From Topomyia yanbarensis (Eukaryota; Arthropoda; Insecta; Diptera; Culicidae): a stretch of 64,000 nucleotides of DNA. Shown here piece after piece: positions 30,691-43,561 of this stretch; within the stretch, counting starts at the first letter, position 1; the number at the start of each line of letters is the position of its first letter. The notes under the pieces were generated by a model, which saw nothing but the letters and a program-made list of their open reading frames with translations, was not told the DNA's origin and searched no databases. The stretch spans positions 369,946,271 through 370,010,270 of the forward strand of contig NC_080672.1 of NCBI RefSeq assembly GCF_030247195.1, written 5' to 3'. A program made the position numbers and the translations under genes.

Positions 30691-33600
30691 GCTCATAACG
30701 TAATAATCGAAAATTATGATCTTCATTACTTAGTTAAAAGAATTGAGAAAATCATGTCCTGCAGCATAATTAGTAAAAAATCACACTTTCTTCACAACGA
30801 AATTTACGATACCCATGTGGTTTACGGATTATAAAACCGTACAGTAAGTGAACCGGCACAACTCGAGGCTTGGGGGAGTCCCGGTTGCGATAAGTTTAAT
30901 TACTGGTTTGACTTGACTGAGCCGGTGCGTCCCCAATCCAAGTTGGTATGTGTTATCACCAACGGCACATTTATTGCAGGTACATTTCTATATTTAACAG
31001 CACCTGAATGATAAAAGTTATAACCCTAGCCGAAGGAGTGGAGTACTGCGCAAAACTCACGTTCACCCAGCGCGCGTTGCAGCACACTTTTGTCACGTTT
31101 GGGACCCGTGTTCCGAGGCCAGACGTTTTTTTTATCATCAACTAACCGACCATGCGGTGTCGCAAAAATCCACAGGCATAAATGAACGAGCCATTCATCC
31201 ATCCATCGATCCACGGGTGACAGGAACAAAGATGATGGATGATTAGTACAGTAGTAGGCGTGTCAGTCGGTTGATTCGCGCTGGCCGGTGGGGCATGTCA
31301 GCGAGCCTTCTCGACTGTAAGCAATCAAATATTGACATCCGTTTTGCCGCGGCGATGGCGCACTCGGTTCAGGTGCTAATAACTGGCACGTGCTAGGGCA
31401 ATAATAAGCCGCGGATGACATACTCATCGAATGAGTGAGTGAGTGAGTGAATGGATCTGCCAACAGACAGTTTAGGAATGGATCACAGTAACCTGCTGCA
31501 AACTTCTTCAAACGGCACGGTCGTTATCAGTAAATAATACATTGTCGGTTAGCAGATAAATTACGTATGCATGTTCGTGCATGGGTACAGACACCGAGAA
31601 TGTTGCGGACTCGTGGCCTAGCGTAAATAAGCGTGGCCCAGATCATTCTTTTCACATTTTCGCTCCCGACATTCCGGTTCAACGGTTATCAATGCAGTAT
31701 CACGAGTCGAGTCAGTCGTAAAAATAAATCGGAATCGAATTTAACTGTCAACAAACTGGCATTTACTGCAACTAAGTTGCTCTCTATCTCGGACGTTGTT
31801 TCTACGGCCATTTTACGGTTTATCAACCAGGGTCAGTGCGGCGTTTCTTCGCCACCCGACGCATTCCACTAGAACCCACTTCCCCTTGAAGGCGTCAGCG
31901 TTTTTTTTCTATGCGACCGCCCTTATCTGCGCGCGACCCGGATTAAGCAATCGGTGCACCATTATGTGAAAGTCAAAGCTTAATACTGGAAGCGTTGGAC
32001 CTATCGGTAGCCTTCTGGGAGCTAGTTAGCATTTCAAAACGTGAACGAGTCCGCGGGCATGAGAGCGAAACACAAATCAATTGTAAGGTCGTCCGTCGAC
32101 TGAAAACGATTCTCTGCCACTTTGATTGAATTATGCTAATCCTCCATTTCTTCCAGCTGACGGCTGGATGTGTGACATGTCACTTTTCATGAATTTGGCC
32201 ACTGTGTAAACAGACAAAGACTCGGTTGGTGTCAAACCGTTAGCGCTGCGGCCTATTAATAAGCACCCCGTTCTCTCCTAGCTCTCATGATGATCAATCA
32301 TGCCCATCAATCAATCGAACCTGAATCAGGCTTCACTAACCACTCGTCTGATTAGAAGTTCGTGGTTGGAAATATCTACCGACTTTGGCATGGCTCGAGT
32401 TCATAAACGATTGAGCCATCATAACTTTATGTCAATTAACAATGCATCCATCTAAACATGCAGTGACAGCTGGAAGGGTTGCTAGCTTCTCTCGATTAAA
32501 AAGGTACAATTTGAAACGGTACTTCGATACCGCCTTGACGATTTCGAAATCATAATTAAATTGTCTTAACCGCGTTGCTGTTTCATTGGAAATTGTGACT
32601 AGACGCAGCATTTTCATTTTTAGACTTTATCAAAACGCCCTAATCTTAACAAAATACCATTCCGAAAGTCTGACGGCCCTGGTTCGGTTCGGAGGGGAAA
32701 GGGCATCACAATTTTAATTATTTAAATTTACTTAACTGAACAAAAATCGATCCTTCGGTGCACACGGATCGCGGACTGACCTACCCGCACCGACTCTGTG
32801 AGCAGCTAGGTATAGGAACGTGATTATCGCACGAGAGAAGAAGCTGAAAATTAAATCAAAATAATGATCATGGCGATCGATAAGCTCGAGTTTGATTTGC
32901 AGTATCGCCTGTTTGCTGAAACCGAACAAACTGTCGTCTTCTGCTCGAAGCTCTCGGCGTTTGGCTTCATTCATATTTTAATGGAAGTTGTCGGACGCTG
33001 CGTCAGGTTGGGCTTTCGGGATGTCAAGCCAGGCTTTGATATTGATCTATGTAGCAGCATTGCTTGGTTAGCTCCTCAACACGCAATCCAAAGTGTTTCG
33101 TTAAAGGCTACCGATCTACGTCAATCCGGACGACCTTTTCTAGCAGGGTCCATGTTTGTTGAGTTGTGTTTTAATTCGCTGCTTAATCATTTGAGGATCT
33201 TTGCACGGCACGGACTAAGCAAACAAATCTGCCAGGATTAATTCATTGTCCGGTTTGGAATTGGAAGTTGCCGGACTGAAAGGTTTACGAACCGCAAAAG
33301 AGCCTTCGTGTAAGGCACGCGGAAAGAAAAATAGTAAATTCGGCGGCACGGATGCCATTATGCTAGATTTATCTGGCACAGCCAGTTTTTTGCAGCTTCC
33401 AGACAAAAACACAAACTGTCCATTCTGTCAGAATAAAATTAAAAGAATTAAAGAAGTTGTTACACAAAAATTTTAGAAATTTGGGTCGTATTCTTTTAAA
33501 TTAATAAAAATCGATTGGTGCACATTCTATGAGGACTACAATGAATGTCAATTTTCGATGACTTTGAGGTCACTGTCAAGTGACAGGAGATTTTTCCAGA

Positions 33601-33730
33601 TATTTTTAGATGAACTGCCAGATTTTCTTTGAAAAATAGACCAAGAGTTTTATGTAAACAGCAAATGACTTGTAGTTTTAATACATGCTTGACGAATTCC
33701 AAAATACTCAATCACGCAACTCGGATATGC
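30691..33730. other. Apparently single-copy DNA, no gene established
   Basis: No transposon termini or LINE motifs seen. A GTGA-type short repeat lies at 31434-31450. The largest ORFs are 125 codons at 32864-33241 and 76-82 codons elsewhere. A host regulatory region or intron is possible. Confidence 0.4.
32864..33241 (+). other. Unrecognised 125-codon ORF
   Basis: Starts ATGATCATGGCGATCGATAA and ends before a TAA at 33239-33241. The product has no motif, signal peptide or repeat that I know. It could be a chance ORF in a less AT-rich stretch. A second ORF of 76 codons begins right after it (33246, another frame). No splice sites or promoter tie them together. Confidence 0.15.
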
Positions 33731-35939
33731 ATTTTTGCCTTTCTCATATAAAGGCTATGCAATCACTGTAAAAATCGACTTTTCAACCGAGGCCCGGAGA
33801 GCCGAGTGTCATACACCATTCGATTCAGTTCGTCGAGATCGGCAAATGTCTGTGTGTGTATGTATGTGTGTGTGTGTATGTGTGTGTGTGTGTGTATGTG
33901 TGTGTGTGCCATTTAAACTCACACATTTTTCTCAGAGATGGCTGAACCGATTTTCGCAAACTTAGTTTCATCTGAAAGGTATAACGCTCCCATAAGCTGC
34001 TATTGAATTTTTAGTTGATCCGACTTCCGGTTCCGGAGTTACGGGTTGAAGAGTGCGATCACACAGCAAATTCCCATATAAACTGGTACCACCATGATGT
34101 TCAAATGATGTAAAACATATTAAAATTGATGTAACATTACTCTAGTTTGCGGGTCTGGATCACTAATGATCAATCAAAGCAGCGTTGACCACATTGGCCA
34201 CCTATGACGGTTCATGACGCCCCCGGGGAACCCGCCAAGTTCCTAAGCTAATATCACACCCATTCCCCAACGAATTCTCTACCGATTTTTACAAACTTGA
34301 TTTCAAATGAAAGATACAGTAATACCATTGACTGCTGCTGAATTTCATTCGGTTCTGACTCTTGCTTCCGGAGTTACAGGGGTATTAGTAAGGATACACT
34401 GGAATTTCCCATATAAATCGGTACAATCGTAATACCTCAGAGGCTAAAAACTAGTGAAATGGTCTCCAAATTACTTCTAATCGCAGATCTAGATAACTGA
34501 TTGCCAATCAAACATTCTTTGAATATATTGTCCACTATCGACGATTCCGGAAGTCCGGAATTCCGGGCATATTCTACAATTATAGTCACATCGGTTCTTC
34601 GGTGATGACTGAACCGATTTTCTCAAACCAAGTCTCAAATGGAAGGCAAAATATGCAGTTGAGTATTGCGTCGCCGCCCCTCCCCCCGCCTTGCCCGGGC
34701 ACCACCCTCCTTCATTACTCCCCTCCCCTTGGACCACCCTCACGCCAGCATTTCCTTCATCCACCCCGTATACCGAAATAAGATGAAGGATTTCTGACGC
34801 ATCCTCCACTCCCACTCTACCCATTCCCTTCACTTTCAAAACCCATTCCACCAACATTTCAAAATATAATCACATGAAGATAACATTGAGCTTATGCTGA
34901 TTAAGCTAATTAAATATTATTCTTTTGCCTTTCTTATATAGAAAGGTTATGCAATTGCTCCAAAAACCGACTTTCTAACCGAGGCCCGGAGGGCCGAGTC
35001 TCATATAACATTCGACTCAGTTCGCCGAGATCGCAAAATATCTGTGTGTATGTATGTGTGTATGTATGTGTGTATGTATGTATGCATGTATGTGTGTATG
35101 TGCAGATTTGTTAACAAAATGTCCACATCGGTTTCTCGGAAATGGCTGAACGGATTTTTACAAACTAAGATTCAGATGAAAGGTATTATATTCCCATAGG
35201 TTGCTATTGAATTTCATTTTCAACCGACATCTTGTTGCGGATTACGAGTTGAAGAGTATGGTTACAAAACAAAATTTGTTGATTTGTCCACATCGGTTTC
35301 TCGGAATTTTCTGAACCGATTTGGCAAACTTGATTTTAAATGAAGCTTGCTCGGTCCATCAGCTGCTGTTGAATTTTGTGTGGATCCGAGTTCTGGTTCC
35401 TGAATTACAGGGTGATACGTACGATCACGCAGCAAATCTCGATTCTAACGAATTCTGCGATGAATGTAAAAAGGTGAATTTTTTTTTCCAAAATGTAAAC
35501 ACAACTGTTGAATTTGTAGATCTAGGTCACCAACAGTCATTCAAAGTCTCTTTGGCCACACTGGCCACCATCGACGGATCCTGAAGTATCCAAATTCAGA
35601 ATAACGGTTATATTGGTTTCTCGAAAATGGATAGACCGATTTGATCAACTTAGTCTCAAATGAAAGGTGTTGCGTCCCCGGAAACTGATATTAAATTCCA
35701 TCTTCATCCGACTTCCGGCTCCGGAGTTACGGGTTGTGGAGTGCGATCACATAGAAAACTCCGATTCAAACCGATACCGCGATGAATGCAAAAAGGTCCT
35801 CTTATATATACTTACCAAGTGTAATAAGAATGAACGACATTTCCATAATGTTGTATTGTACGAACCAGCTATTAAATCATAGTTTGGAGAAATGAGAAAG
35901 GCACAATTGCACCTCTAGGTGGATTAAAACAGGTTTTTA
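33731..35939 (+). repeat. Composite GGCCC repeat, copy 3
   Basis: Begins TTTTTGCCTTTCTCATATAA (33731), has the core, a TG tract and body, a second start at 34922, and ends GAGAAAGGCACAATTGCACC, TCTAGGTGGATTAAAACAGG. Within it the body module (CGGTTTCTCGGAAATGGCTG, TCAAATGAAAGGT, CGACTTCCGGTTCCGGAGTT, ATCACACAGCAAATTCC) recurs about every 160-330 bp: near 33940, 34280, 34590, 35130, 35290 and 35610. So the element grew by internal duplication. No protein recognised. Confidence 0.7.
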
Positions 35940-36153
35940 TATATTATTTTCTATTTGATTATATTGCTTTGTTTGCATTACATTTCTAATTTAGTATATT
36001 GGGTGTTCACCCACACGTGGTGACTTTTCATCCCTATTGTTTACATGGTTCAGTTAATTATTATTAAGATTGAATATGTATTCGCAGTTAAGTGATTTTT
36101 GCAGTAGGAAGTTTTAAACCTACTTGTCATGTGAATAAGGAGCTAAACAAATC

Positions 36154-38599
36154 TTAAAAACTATAATGAGAGCTAATCGTTGCAATTGGTGATTGCAACG
36201 ATTTTTGTCGGAAGTTGCTTGAAATACTGTTCGTCATAATTTCTAATGTTTCTATGTTTGCGAGTCTGTGCAACTCTTTTGTGCAAAGCCAGGGAGGACG
36301 CTTCAAAATCATTTTCAGAATTTATTTTTATTCTGAATCTTTTGAAGCGTTTTCTTCCTAGTAGTACAACAACTTGCCCAGATTGGCACTGCATATAGCA
36401 TTGCCGGTCTAAATATTTGTTTATGAATTAATAGTTTGTTCTTTAGGCAGAGCCTAGAATTCCTATTTATAAGAGGGTATAAGCATTTTATATATTTGTT
36501 GCATTTTGTTTGGATTCATTTAATGTGATCCTTAAAAGTGAGTTTTTTATCGTAAATGAAACCCAAGTATTTAACTTGACCACATTAAATTCAAACCATT
36601 AAATTTAATAATATGGTTCTTATTTGGTTTAAGAGAAGAAGATCTTGGCTTATGCGGAAACACAATCAATTGTGTTTTTGCCGCATTTGTGGAAATTTTT
36701 CATTTTTTCAGGTAATCATTGAAAATATTCAAGCTTCGTTGCAGTCGACTGCAGATAATACGAAGACTCCTACCGTTAGTATCATCACAAAAAAATGACT
36801 TTTTACAGCCTGTAGGTAGATTTGGAAGATCAGAGGTAAAAATATTGTATAGGATTGGTGCGACGCTTGATCCTTGAGGGACGCCTGCTTTAATCGGTAT
36901 CTAATTAGATTTACAATTCTGATAAGAAACCTGTAGGGTACGGTTAGTAAGATAATTTTTAATTATCTTTATTGTGTAAATTGGAAAATTGAAATCCCAC
37001 ATTTTGGCAATTGAACCTTTGTGCCAAACACTGTCGAAAGCTTTTTCGATGTCTAGAAGAGCAACTCCAGTGGAATTGCCCTCTGAGATATTTGCCTTTA
37101 TCTTGTTAGTTACTCTCACAAGTTGATGAGTAGTTGAATGTCCAATACGAAATTCAAACTGCTCAGGAAGAAAAATAGAATTCTCATTGATATGTGACAT
37201 CATTCTAGTTAGGATGATTTTTTCAAATAATTTACTAATAGAAGAGAGTAAGCTAATTGGTCGATAGCTAGATGCTTCTGCTGGGTTTTTATCTGGCTTC
37301 AAAATAGGAATCATCTTAGCATTTTTCCATCTTTCAGGGAAGTATGCTAATTCAAAACATTTGTTGAATATTTTGACCAAGTATCTCATTGTGATTTTGG
37401 GAAGGTTTTTAAGAAGAATGTTGAAAATTCCATCATAACCTGGAGCTTTCATATTTTTCAACTTTTTCATAATGGATTTGATCTCATCATAGTTTGTTTC
37501 AACAGTATCGTCTAGAGACAATACTTGATTTGAAACGTTTTCATATTTTTGTAAGACTTCGGTTTCAATAGGACTCACAACGTTGAGATTAAAATTATGG
37601 ACGCTTTCAAACTGCTGAGCAAGTTTTTGAGCTTTTTCTTCGTTTGTAAGAAGTATGTGGTCACCTTCCTTCAAAGTTGGAATTGGTTTCTTAAGAACCT
37701 TAGAAAGTTTCCAGAAAGGTTTAGAATTTGGCTTGATTTGTTCAATCTCTTCCGCGAAATTTTCATTTCTTAAGAGTGTGAATCTATGCTTAATTTCTTT
37801 TTGTGGATACTGATAGATACATTTCATAGCAGGATCACATCAAGGTCATGATTAAAATTATTCTCAATATAAGTTTTGTACCTTTCCCAATTCGCTTTGT
37901 GATAATTGAACACTGAGCTAATGGGATTGGAAACAGCTTCTTGAGAAAGTGAAAAAGTTACTGGAAGATGATCAGAATCAAAGTCAGCATGTGTAATCAA
38001 TTCGCTACAAAGGTGACTTTGATCTGTCAAAACCAAATCAATTGTTGATGGATTCCTTACAGACGAATAGCATGTAGGACCATTCGGGAACAAAATTAAA
38101 TAATAACCAGCAGAGCAATCATTAAACAATAGTTTACCGTTGGAATTGCTTTGAGCATTATTCCAGGCTCGGTGTTTGACGTTAAAATCACCGATTATGA
38201 AGACCGATTTCTTGTAAGTTTTTGTAAGACTCCTTTCAAGAAATTAATTTGCTCGCCAGTGCACTGAAAAGGCAAATAGGCTGCAGCAATAAAAATGATA
38301 CCAAGATCAGTTTCAACTTCGATACCCAAACTCTCAATCACCTTGGTGTCAAGAGACGGCGTAACGGAATGTTTGATCCTGCGATCAACCGCTATTGCGA
38401 TTCCTCCGCCGAATCCAACAATTCGATCAAATCGATGAATAACAAAATTAGAGTTACTCTTCAGTTTAATATTTGGTTTTAAAAAAGTTTCGGTCACAAC
38501 GGCTATATGCACATTATGTATCCTCAAGAAGTTAAAAAATTCGTCTTCGCATGTTTTTAATGAACGAGCATTCTGCCGTTATAAGCATATTTGTCCCAT
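36154..38599 (-). pseudogene. Jockey-like ORF2 pseudogene (endonuclease, reverse transcriptase)
   Basis: The likely start is the ATG at 38599 (MGQICL then a stop). Endonuclease: QNARSLKTCEDEF, VTETFL, GGGIAIAVDRR, then YPNGPTCYSS-like, LVLTDQSH and SDHLPVTF (38527-37824, frame break near 38190). Reverse transcriptase: one long frame of 308 codons (37827-36901) with MKAPGYDGI, LKPDKNPAEASSYRPISLLS and LLDIEKAFDSVWHKG. Catalytic box reads FCDD at about 36790 in place of FADD. The region goes on through KYLGFIYDKKLTFKDHI (36580-36530), RPAMLYAVPIWAS (about 36400) and ends SSHYSF-stop at 36154. Several frameshifts and stops; inactive. Confidence 0.8.
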
Positions 38600-38732
38600 G
38601 TTCTATGCGATTCCCTATATACATGGGACAACTACGCGTAGAACGGTAGCATTCCAATTTAATAAATTTAAATGATTATTTAAAGTCATTGTTAAACTTT
38701 AATTTCATTACAATTTTGATATCAAATTCCCA

Positions 38733-39918
38733 CTACCTGAATGTTTGAAAAGCTTCAAACATCGAGGTAGAATTTAACATGGCAATCATCATAGGTAGCA
38801 TAGAGTCTTGCGGGTATTTTAATTTTTCATCCGTTACGCTACCTAGATTTATTGGACTAAAGGAAGTGTAATGTGCAAACGAGTTTATAGGCGTGGTAAC
38901 GGCAGCCGTTATTTTGGCCTTGTTACTTGCCACTGAAGCATAAGATGACACACCATTGTAAAATGGTGTGACGGAGGTAGAAGAAGTTGTTAATCCATTT
39001 TGAATCGGATAAACACGTTTGGACGTGTTTTCTTGAAGTGTACCTGAAGAAGTAGGTACATTTTTTATTTGTTGTATTTGTTGTCTAGAACGAGAATGTA
39101 TAATTTTTTCTCGAACAGGACAACCCCAGAAATTCGATTTATGATTTTCGATACAATTAGCGCATTTGAAACTTTTTGTGGTTTTTTTCGCCGGACAAGT
39201 ATGTACTCAAAGCCTTGGCATCTACGACACTGGGGCAGATTTTAAATTCTGCCCCCATGTCGTCTATAATGTTCCCACTTTACTCGCACGTGGAACATAA
39301 AACGTGCTTTTTCAAATACTTTCAAATTATTAACTTCATTACGGTTAAAATGAATTAAATAAAGCTCCTGCATAATTGCAGAGCGTACTGACGTGTTCTC
39401 GCCGCTAGCATTTCTCTTCATAAGAATAACTTGTGAAGGAGAAAAGCCAAGTAAATTTTTCAATTCGTTGGATATTTCGTCCAAACTTTGACTTTGTGGC
39501 CCTTTCAAGACAGCCTTGAATGGTCAATCTGTCTTGAAATCATATGAATAAAATTTATTAAACTTCTCCGTAAGATACTGGAGTAGTCGTTTGTGGCCAA
39601 TCAATTCCTCCGCTGTAACTCGACATTCTCCTCTTCGGCCAATCTGAAAAGCGACTTTTACGTCCGGAAGGAACGTCGAAAGCTCAGTTCGAAAGGCTTT
39701 GAAGTCGGAGATCATCACTGTTATAGGCGGAGGTGATTGCGTTTTCTTCTTATTGGCATTATGCACAATGCGAGGAAATTTGGAAATTTCATCAGCTTCC
39801 CATTCGGATAAAACATCGAATGAGTTGCTGCAGTCAATTGAATTTTCGGGTGGAGAAGATACCCTTCTCCGCGTAGCTTTAATTTTGGCACACGGCCTTT
39901 CTGGGAGGACCCAGGCAT
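38733..39918 (-). pseudogene. Jockey-like ORF1 pseudogene (Gag-like)
   Basis: Starts MPGSSQKGRVPKLKLRGEGY at 39918. Open pieces follow in changing frames: VMISDFKAFRTELSTFLPDV (39766-39524), GPQSQSLDEISNELKNLLGF (39508-39242), typical of the region before the zinc knuckles in Jockey-type ORF1. The knuckles are degraded: PQCRRCQ and FKCANCIENHKSNFWGC remain (39240-39130). C-terminal part YASVASNKAKITAAV to 38733. At least three frame breaks. RNA-binding role in the living family; none here. Confidence 0.75.
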
Positions 39919-40200
39919 GTTGGAAGAATTAAATATTTCTTAAGGCTGAATTGTTCTTGAAAATGTTTTAGTCTTGAAAAAGACAGATTGAGTAGAAGAA
40001 GTAGGTAGTTTTGAGAAAGACTAATTTTCGAAAAAATATAGGTAGTCTTGAGAAAGATTGTTGCTGTTGAAAAACTCTAGGTAAACCAGGAGCTATCAAG
40101 ATTTGTGATCGGTTCGAACGAAGGTTCAAGCCGGATATGCAATGATTTTGGTTAATGAGCCTGTGTACAAGTTTTTCGTTACACAAGAAATAATATATCG

Positions 40201-40859
40201 GTAATGCAGTTGATGAGTAATGGCAATATTACCACACAGTTGGCTACTTCACTGATGCAATTCAAAACTAATTTATAACGAATGTCACGATATTAGCAGA
40301 AAACTAGTCAATTTGTTTATAGAGGGATTACTGAAAAAATTGTGTCATTTTTCATAAACATAAATTTGCCTTAAAAATTTAAATTGGGAAAAACCCATTT
40401 AAAAAAAAAATATATTTTGTCAACAAAAACCTAAAGAAAAAAGAAGCATTTTGAATGTGATTGCATGATGGAGAACTTATCGATAAAAAGTTTTTCTAGC
40501 AATAACTATAGATGTTTTTAAATTTAATACTTATTGACATACAAATCTTAAATTCAATTACAGAATATAATTCTAAGTAACATTTTAAATCAAAATGCAT
40601 ATAACAAATATCTTCCAAAATGCGATAGTTGTTGAGATATTTATAATTTTGTTCAAACAAAAACAATTAATTCGTCTAATTATACTAATTAATTGATTAA
40701 TTAATTAATTAATCTAATTATTTTTTATTTTAAGCTTTTCCATGATCCAAGTACACTGAAATCTTTTCTTTTAGGTCTTCAAAACATTTTATGATGGGGT
40801 AACACGAATATTTTTTTAAAAGGGTAAAATTAGACGAATTAATTGATTTAAGTGGCTTA
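40201..40859. other. No gene seen; AT-rich
   Basis: Contains a TAATTAAT run (40685-40715). The block 40614-40660 (TTGTTGAGATATTTATAATT) is a direct relative of 40885-40920, the left arm of the hairpin that follows. Confidence 0.45.
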
Positions 40860-41198
40860 GCTCATAACAACAAATTTCTGAAGTGTAGTGGTTGTCGAGA
40901 TATTTAAAATTTTGTTTCAACAGCGCAATATTTTTTTACGACCTTTGCATAAGTCATTCGCGTTTCTCCATCAACAACAACAGGTTTTTTTCAAAAGGCC
41001 CAAAACAATTCCTTTAACTTTCTCTTTGACATCAAGCTTTGGGAAACTGCATGGGTCTTTTGAAAAACTTAATGATGATGATGGAGAAATGAGAATAACT
41101 TATGAAAAGGTCGTAATAAAACAAAATAATTGTATTCCTAAAATAAAATTTAAGATATCTCGCGAACTACTACATTCCAGAAATTTTTTGTTATGAGC
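40860..41198. repeat. Long foldback (about 142-bp arms, 51-nt loop)
   Basis: Left arm 40860-41001 (GCTCATAACAACAAATTTCT to TCAAAAGGCCC) pairs with right arm 41053-41198 (GGGTCTTTTGAAAAA to TTTTTTGTTATGAGC) with scattered mismatches. No coding function. Could be a MITE or dsRNA source. Confidence 0.75.
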
Positions 41199-41274
41199 AT
41201 TTTGTTTTAAAATGGCGTTTAAAATTATATTCAAAAAAATTTAATTTTTTTTACTGCATGTTCAGACTTTGCAT

Positions 41275-43420
41275 CTCATTTCATTTATTTAGTTCAAAAT
41301 CAATTTCATGATACCACTGAATCAACAATTAGCCTCCACAATACTCGATTTGTAGCTGCAGCTCTCCAACGTCGGTTTCGCCCAACACTCTCCAAATCAC
41401 GTTCCACCTGGTCCACCCATCGTGATCTCTGCGCTCCTCGCCTTCTTGTACCTTCCGGATCATTAGCAAACACCATCTTTGCAGGATTGTTGTCCGGCAT
41501 TCTTGCAACATGCCCTGCCCATCGCATCCTTCGTAGCTTTGGCCACCTTTTAGATACTGGGTTCGCCATCGAGTGCAGCGAGCTCGTGGTTCATCCTTCG
41601 CCGCCACACACCGTTCTCCTGCACACCGCCGAATATCGCCATTAGCACCCGTCGCTCGAAAACTCCTAGCGCTTCGTAGTCTCGTACCCGTAAAGAACCA
41701 CCGGTCTTGTAAGCGTTTTGTACATGGTGCCTTTAGTGCGGGGGTGAATCTTTTTTGACCGGAGTTTCTTCTGGAGCCCATAGTAGGCCCGACTTCCACT
41801 GATGATGCGACTTCGGATTTCACGGCTCACGTTATTGTCAGCCGTTAATAAGGATCCTAGGTAGACAAAATCCTCTACTACCTCGAAGGTATCCCCGTCG
41901 ATCGTAACGCTGTTTCCCATCCGGATCCTGTCGTTTTCGGTTCCGCCTACCAGCATATACTTTGTTTTGGACGCATTTACCACCAGTCCGACCTTCGCTG
42001 CTTCGCGTTTCAGGCGGATGTACAGGTCTGCCACCGTTCCAAATGTTACGCGAGCATACAAATTGGCCGGATTTCGTGAAGATCGTGCCCCGGCTGTTGA
42101 GCCCGGCTCGTCGCATCACACCTTCCAGAGCGATGTTGAATAGTAGACACGAGAGTCCATTACCTTGTCTCAGTCCCCGCCGAGATTCGAATGGGCTGGA
42201 AAGTTCACCCGAAATCCTTACGCCGTTTTGTACACCGTCCATCGTTGCTTGGATCAGTCGAGTCAGCTTCCCGGGAAAGCTGTTTTCGTCCATGATTTTC
42301 CAAAGCTCTACACGGTCGATACTGTCGTATGCCGTCTTGAAGTCGACGAACAGGTGATGCGTTGGGACCTGGTATTCACGGCATTTCTGGAGGATTTGTC
42401 GTACGGTGAAGATGTGGTCCGTTGTCGACCGGCCATCGATGAAGCCGGCTTGATAACTTCACACGAACTCATTTACTTTAGGTGATAGACGACGGAAGAT
42501 GATCTGGGATAGCATTTTGTAGGCGGCATTCAAAATGGTGATCGCTCGGAAGTTCTCACACTCCAAATGGTCGCCTTTCTTGTGAATGGTGAATCATCCC
42601 TTCTTTCCACTCCTCCGGTAGCTGTTCGGTTTCCCAGATCCTGACTACCAACCGGTGCAGACAAGTGGCCAACTTTTCCGGGCCCAACTTGATGAATTCT
42701 GCTGCGATACCATCTTTGCCAGCTGCTTTGTTGTTATTGAGCTGTTGGATGGCATCCTTAACTTCCCTCAACGTGGGAGTTGGTTCATTCCCGTTCTCAA
42801 CTGCACTGACGTAGTTAAATCCTCCATTGCCTTGGTCATCTGTACCCACATTCTCCTCACCGTTCAGGTGCTCGGCGAAGTGCTGCTTCCACCTTTCCAT
42901 CATCTCACGGTTGTCCGTCAGCAGGCTCCCGTCCTTATCCCTACATATTTCGGCTTGAGGCTCGAAGCCTTTGCGGGATGCGTTGAGCTTCTGGTAGAAC
43001 TTCCGTGTATCTTGAGAACGACACAGCAGTTCCATTTTCTTGCACTCCGCTTCTTTCAGGCGGCGTTTGTATCCTTCCACATTCTGTCGAGTTCCATGCT
43101 GCAGCATGACCGCTTGCGCTGAATTCTTCTCCTCCAAAACCGCTCTGCACTCCTCGTTGAACCAATCGTTCCGTCGTATCCGTTCCTCTTACCCGACCAT
43201 GTCCTCAGCTACGTTGTTGATGGCTGCTTTTACTGTTCCCCAGCAGTCTTCTAGAGGGGCCACGTCGAGCTCTCCCTCGTCCGGCAACGCTGCCTCGAGG
43301 TGCTGCGCGTACACAGTGGCGACATCTGGTTACTTCAGATGCTCCAGATCGTACCGAGGTGGCTTTGCATCTACCAGCTGTATAAAATGAGGGACTAGAC
43401 CCAGGGGCAGATCACTTGTG
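41275..43420 (-). pseudogene. RTE-like (JAM1-like) LINE remnant
   Basis: 5'-truncated ORF2 on the minus strand. From 43420: linker, then ERIRRNDWFNEECRAVLEEK, NKAAGKDGIAAEFIKLG, LPEEWKEG (frame breaks), DFKTAYDSIDRVELW, RRGLRQGNGLSCLLFNIALE, KSGQF, then RTFGTVADLYIRLKREA-like sequence, VEDFVYLGSLLTADN, WAGHVARMPDNNPAKMV, and a stop at 41306. The YADD-type catalytic box that belongs between KSGQF and the next motif is missing. No endonuclease domain. The short 3' tail AAATAAATGAAATGAGATG ends near 41275; RTE elements have such simple 3' tails. Inactive. Confidence 0.8.
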
Positions 43421-43561
43421 ATGCATTTTTTAGATCAATAAAATAAAATGTATTTTCTTGCCTGTTCTCCACATCAAAACGTCTGTATGGTTTGTCAGTG
43501 AAGATTCTTTATCTGCCTAGTAAAACTCTGGGACTTTCTATATTACTCTTTTACTGTATAT
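43421..43561. other. No gene seen
   Basis: Short AT-rich spacer. Confidence 0.4.

Larger units (their letters stand above)
36154..40200 (-). mobile_element. Decayed Jockey-like non-LTR retrotransposon
   Basis: Contains, in order on the minus strand, a leader, an ORF1 with zinc-knuckle remains, and an ORF2 with endonuclease and reverse transcriptase but no RNase H, the plan of the Jockey clade. Frames are broken in several places. The outer ends are not defined; the 5' end may be near 40200 and the 3' end just below 36154. Confidence 0.75.

Noticed and set aside
33731..35939. CRISPR-like regular repeats
   Set aside because: Module spacing is irregular and the repeats are long and diverged; this is a eukaryotic transposon-like repeat.
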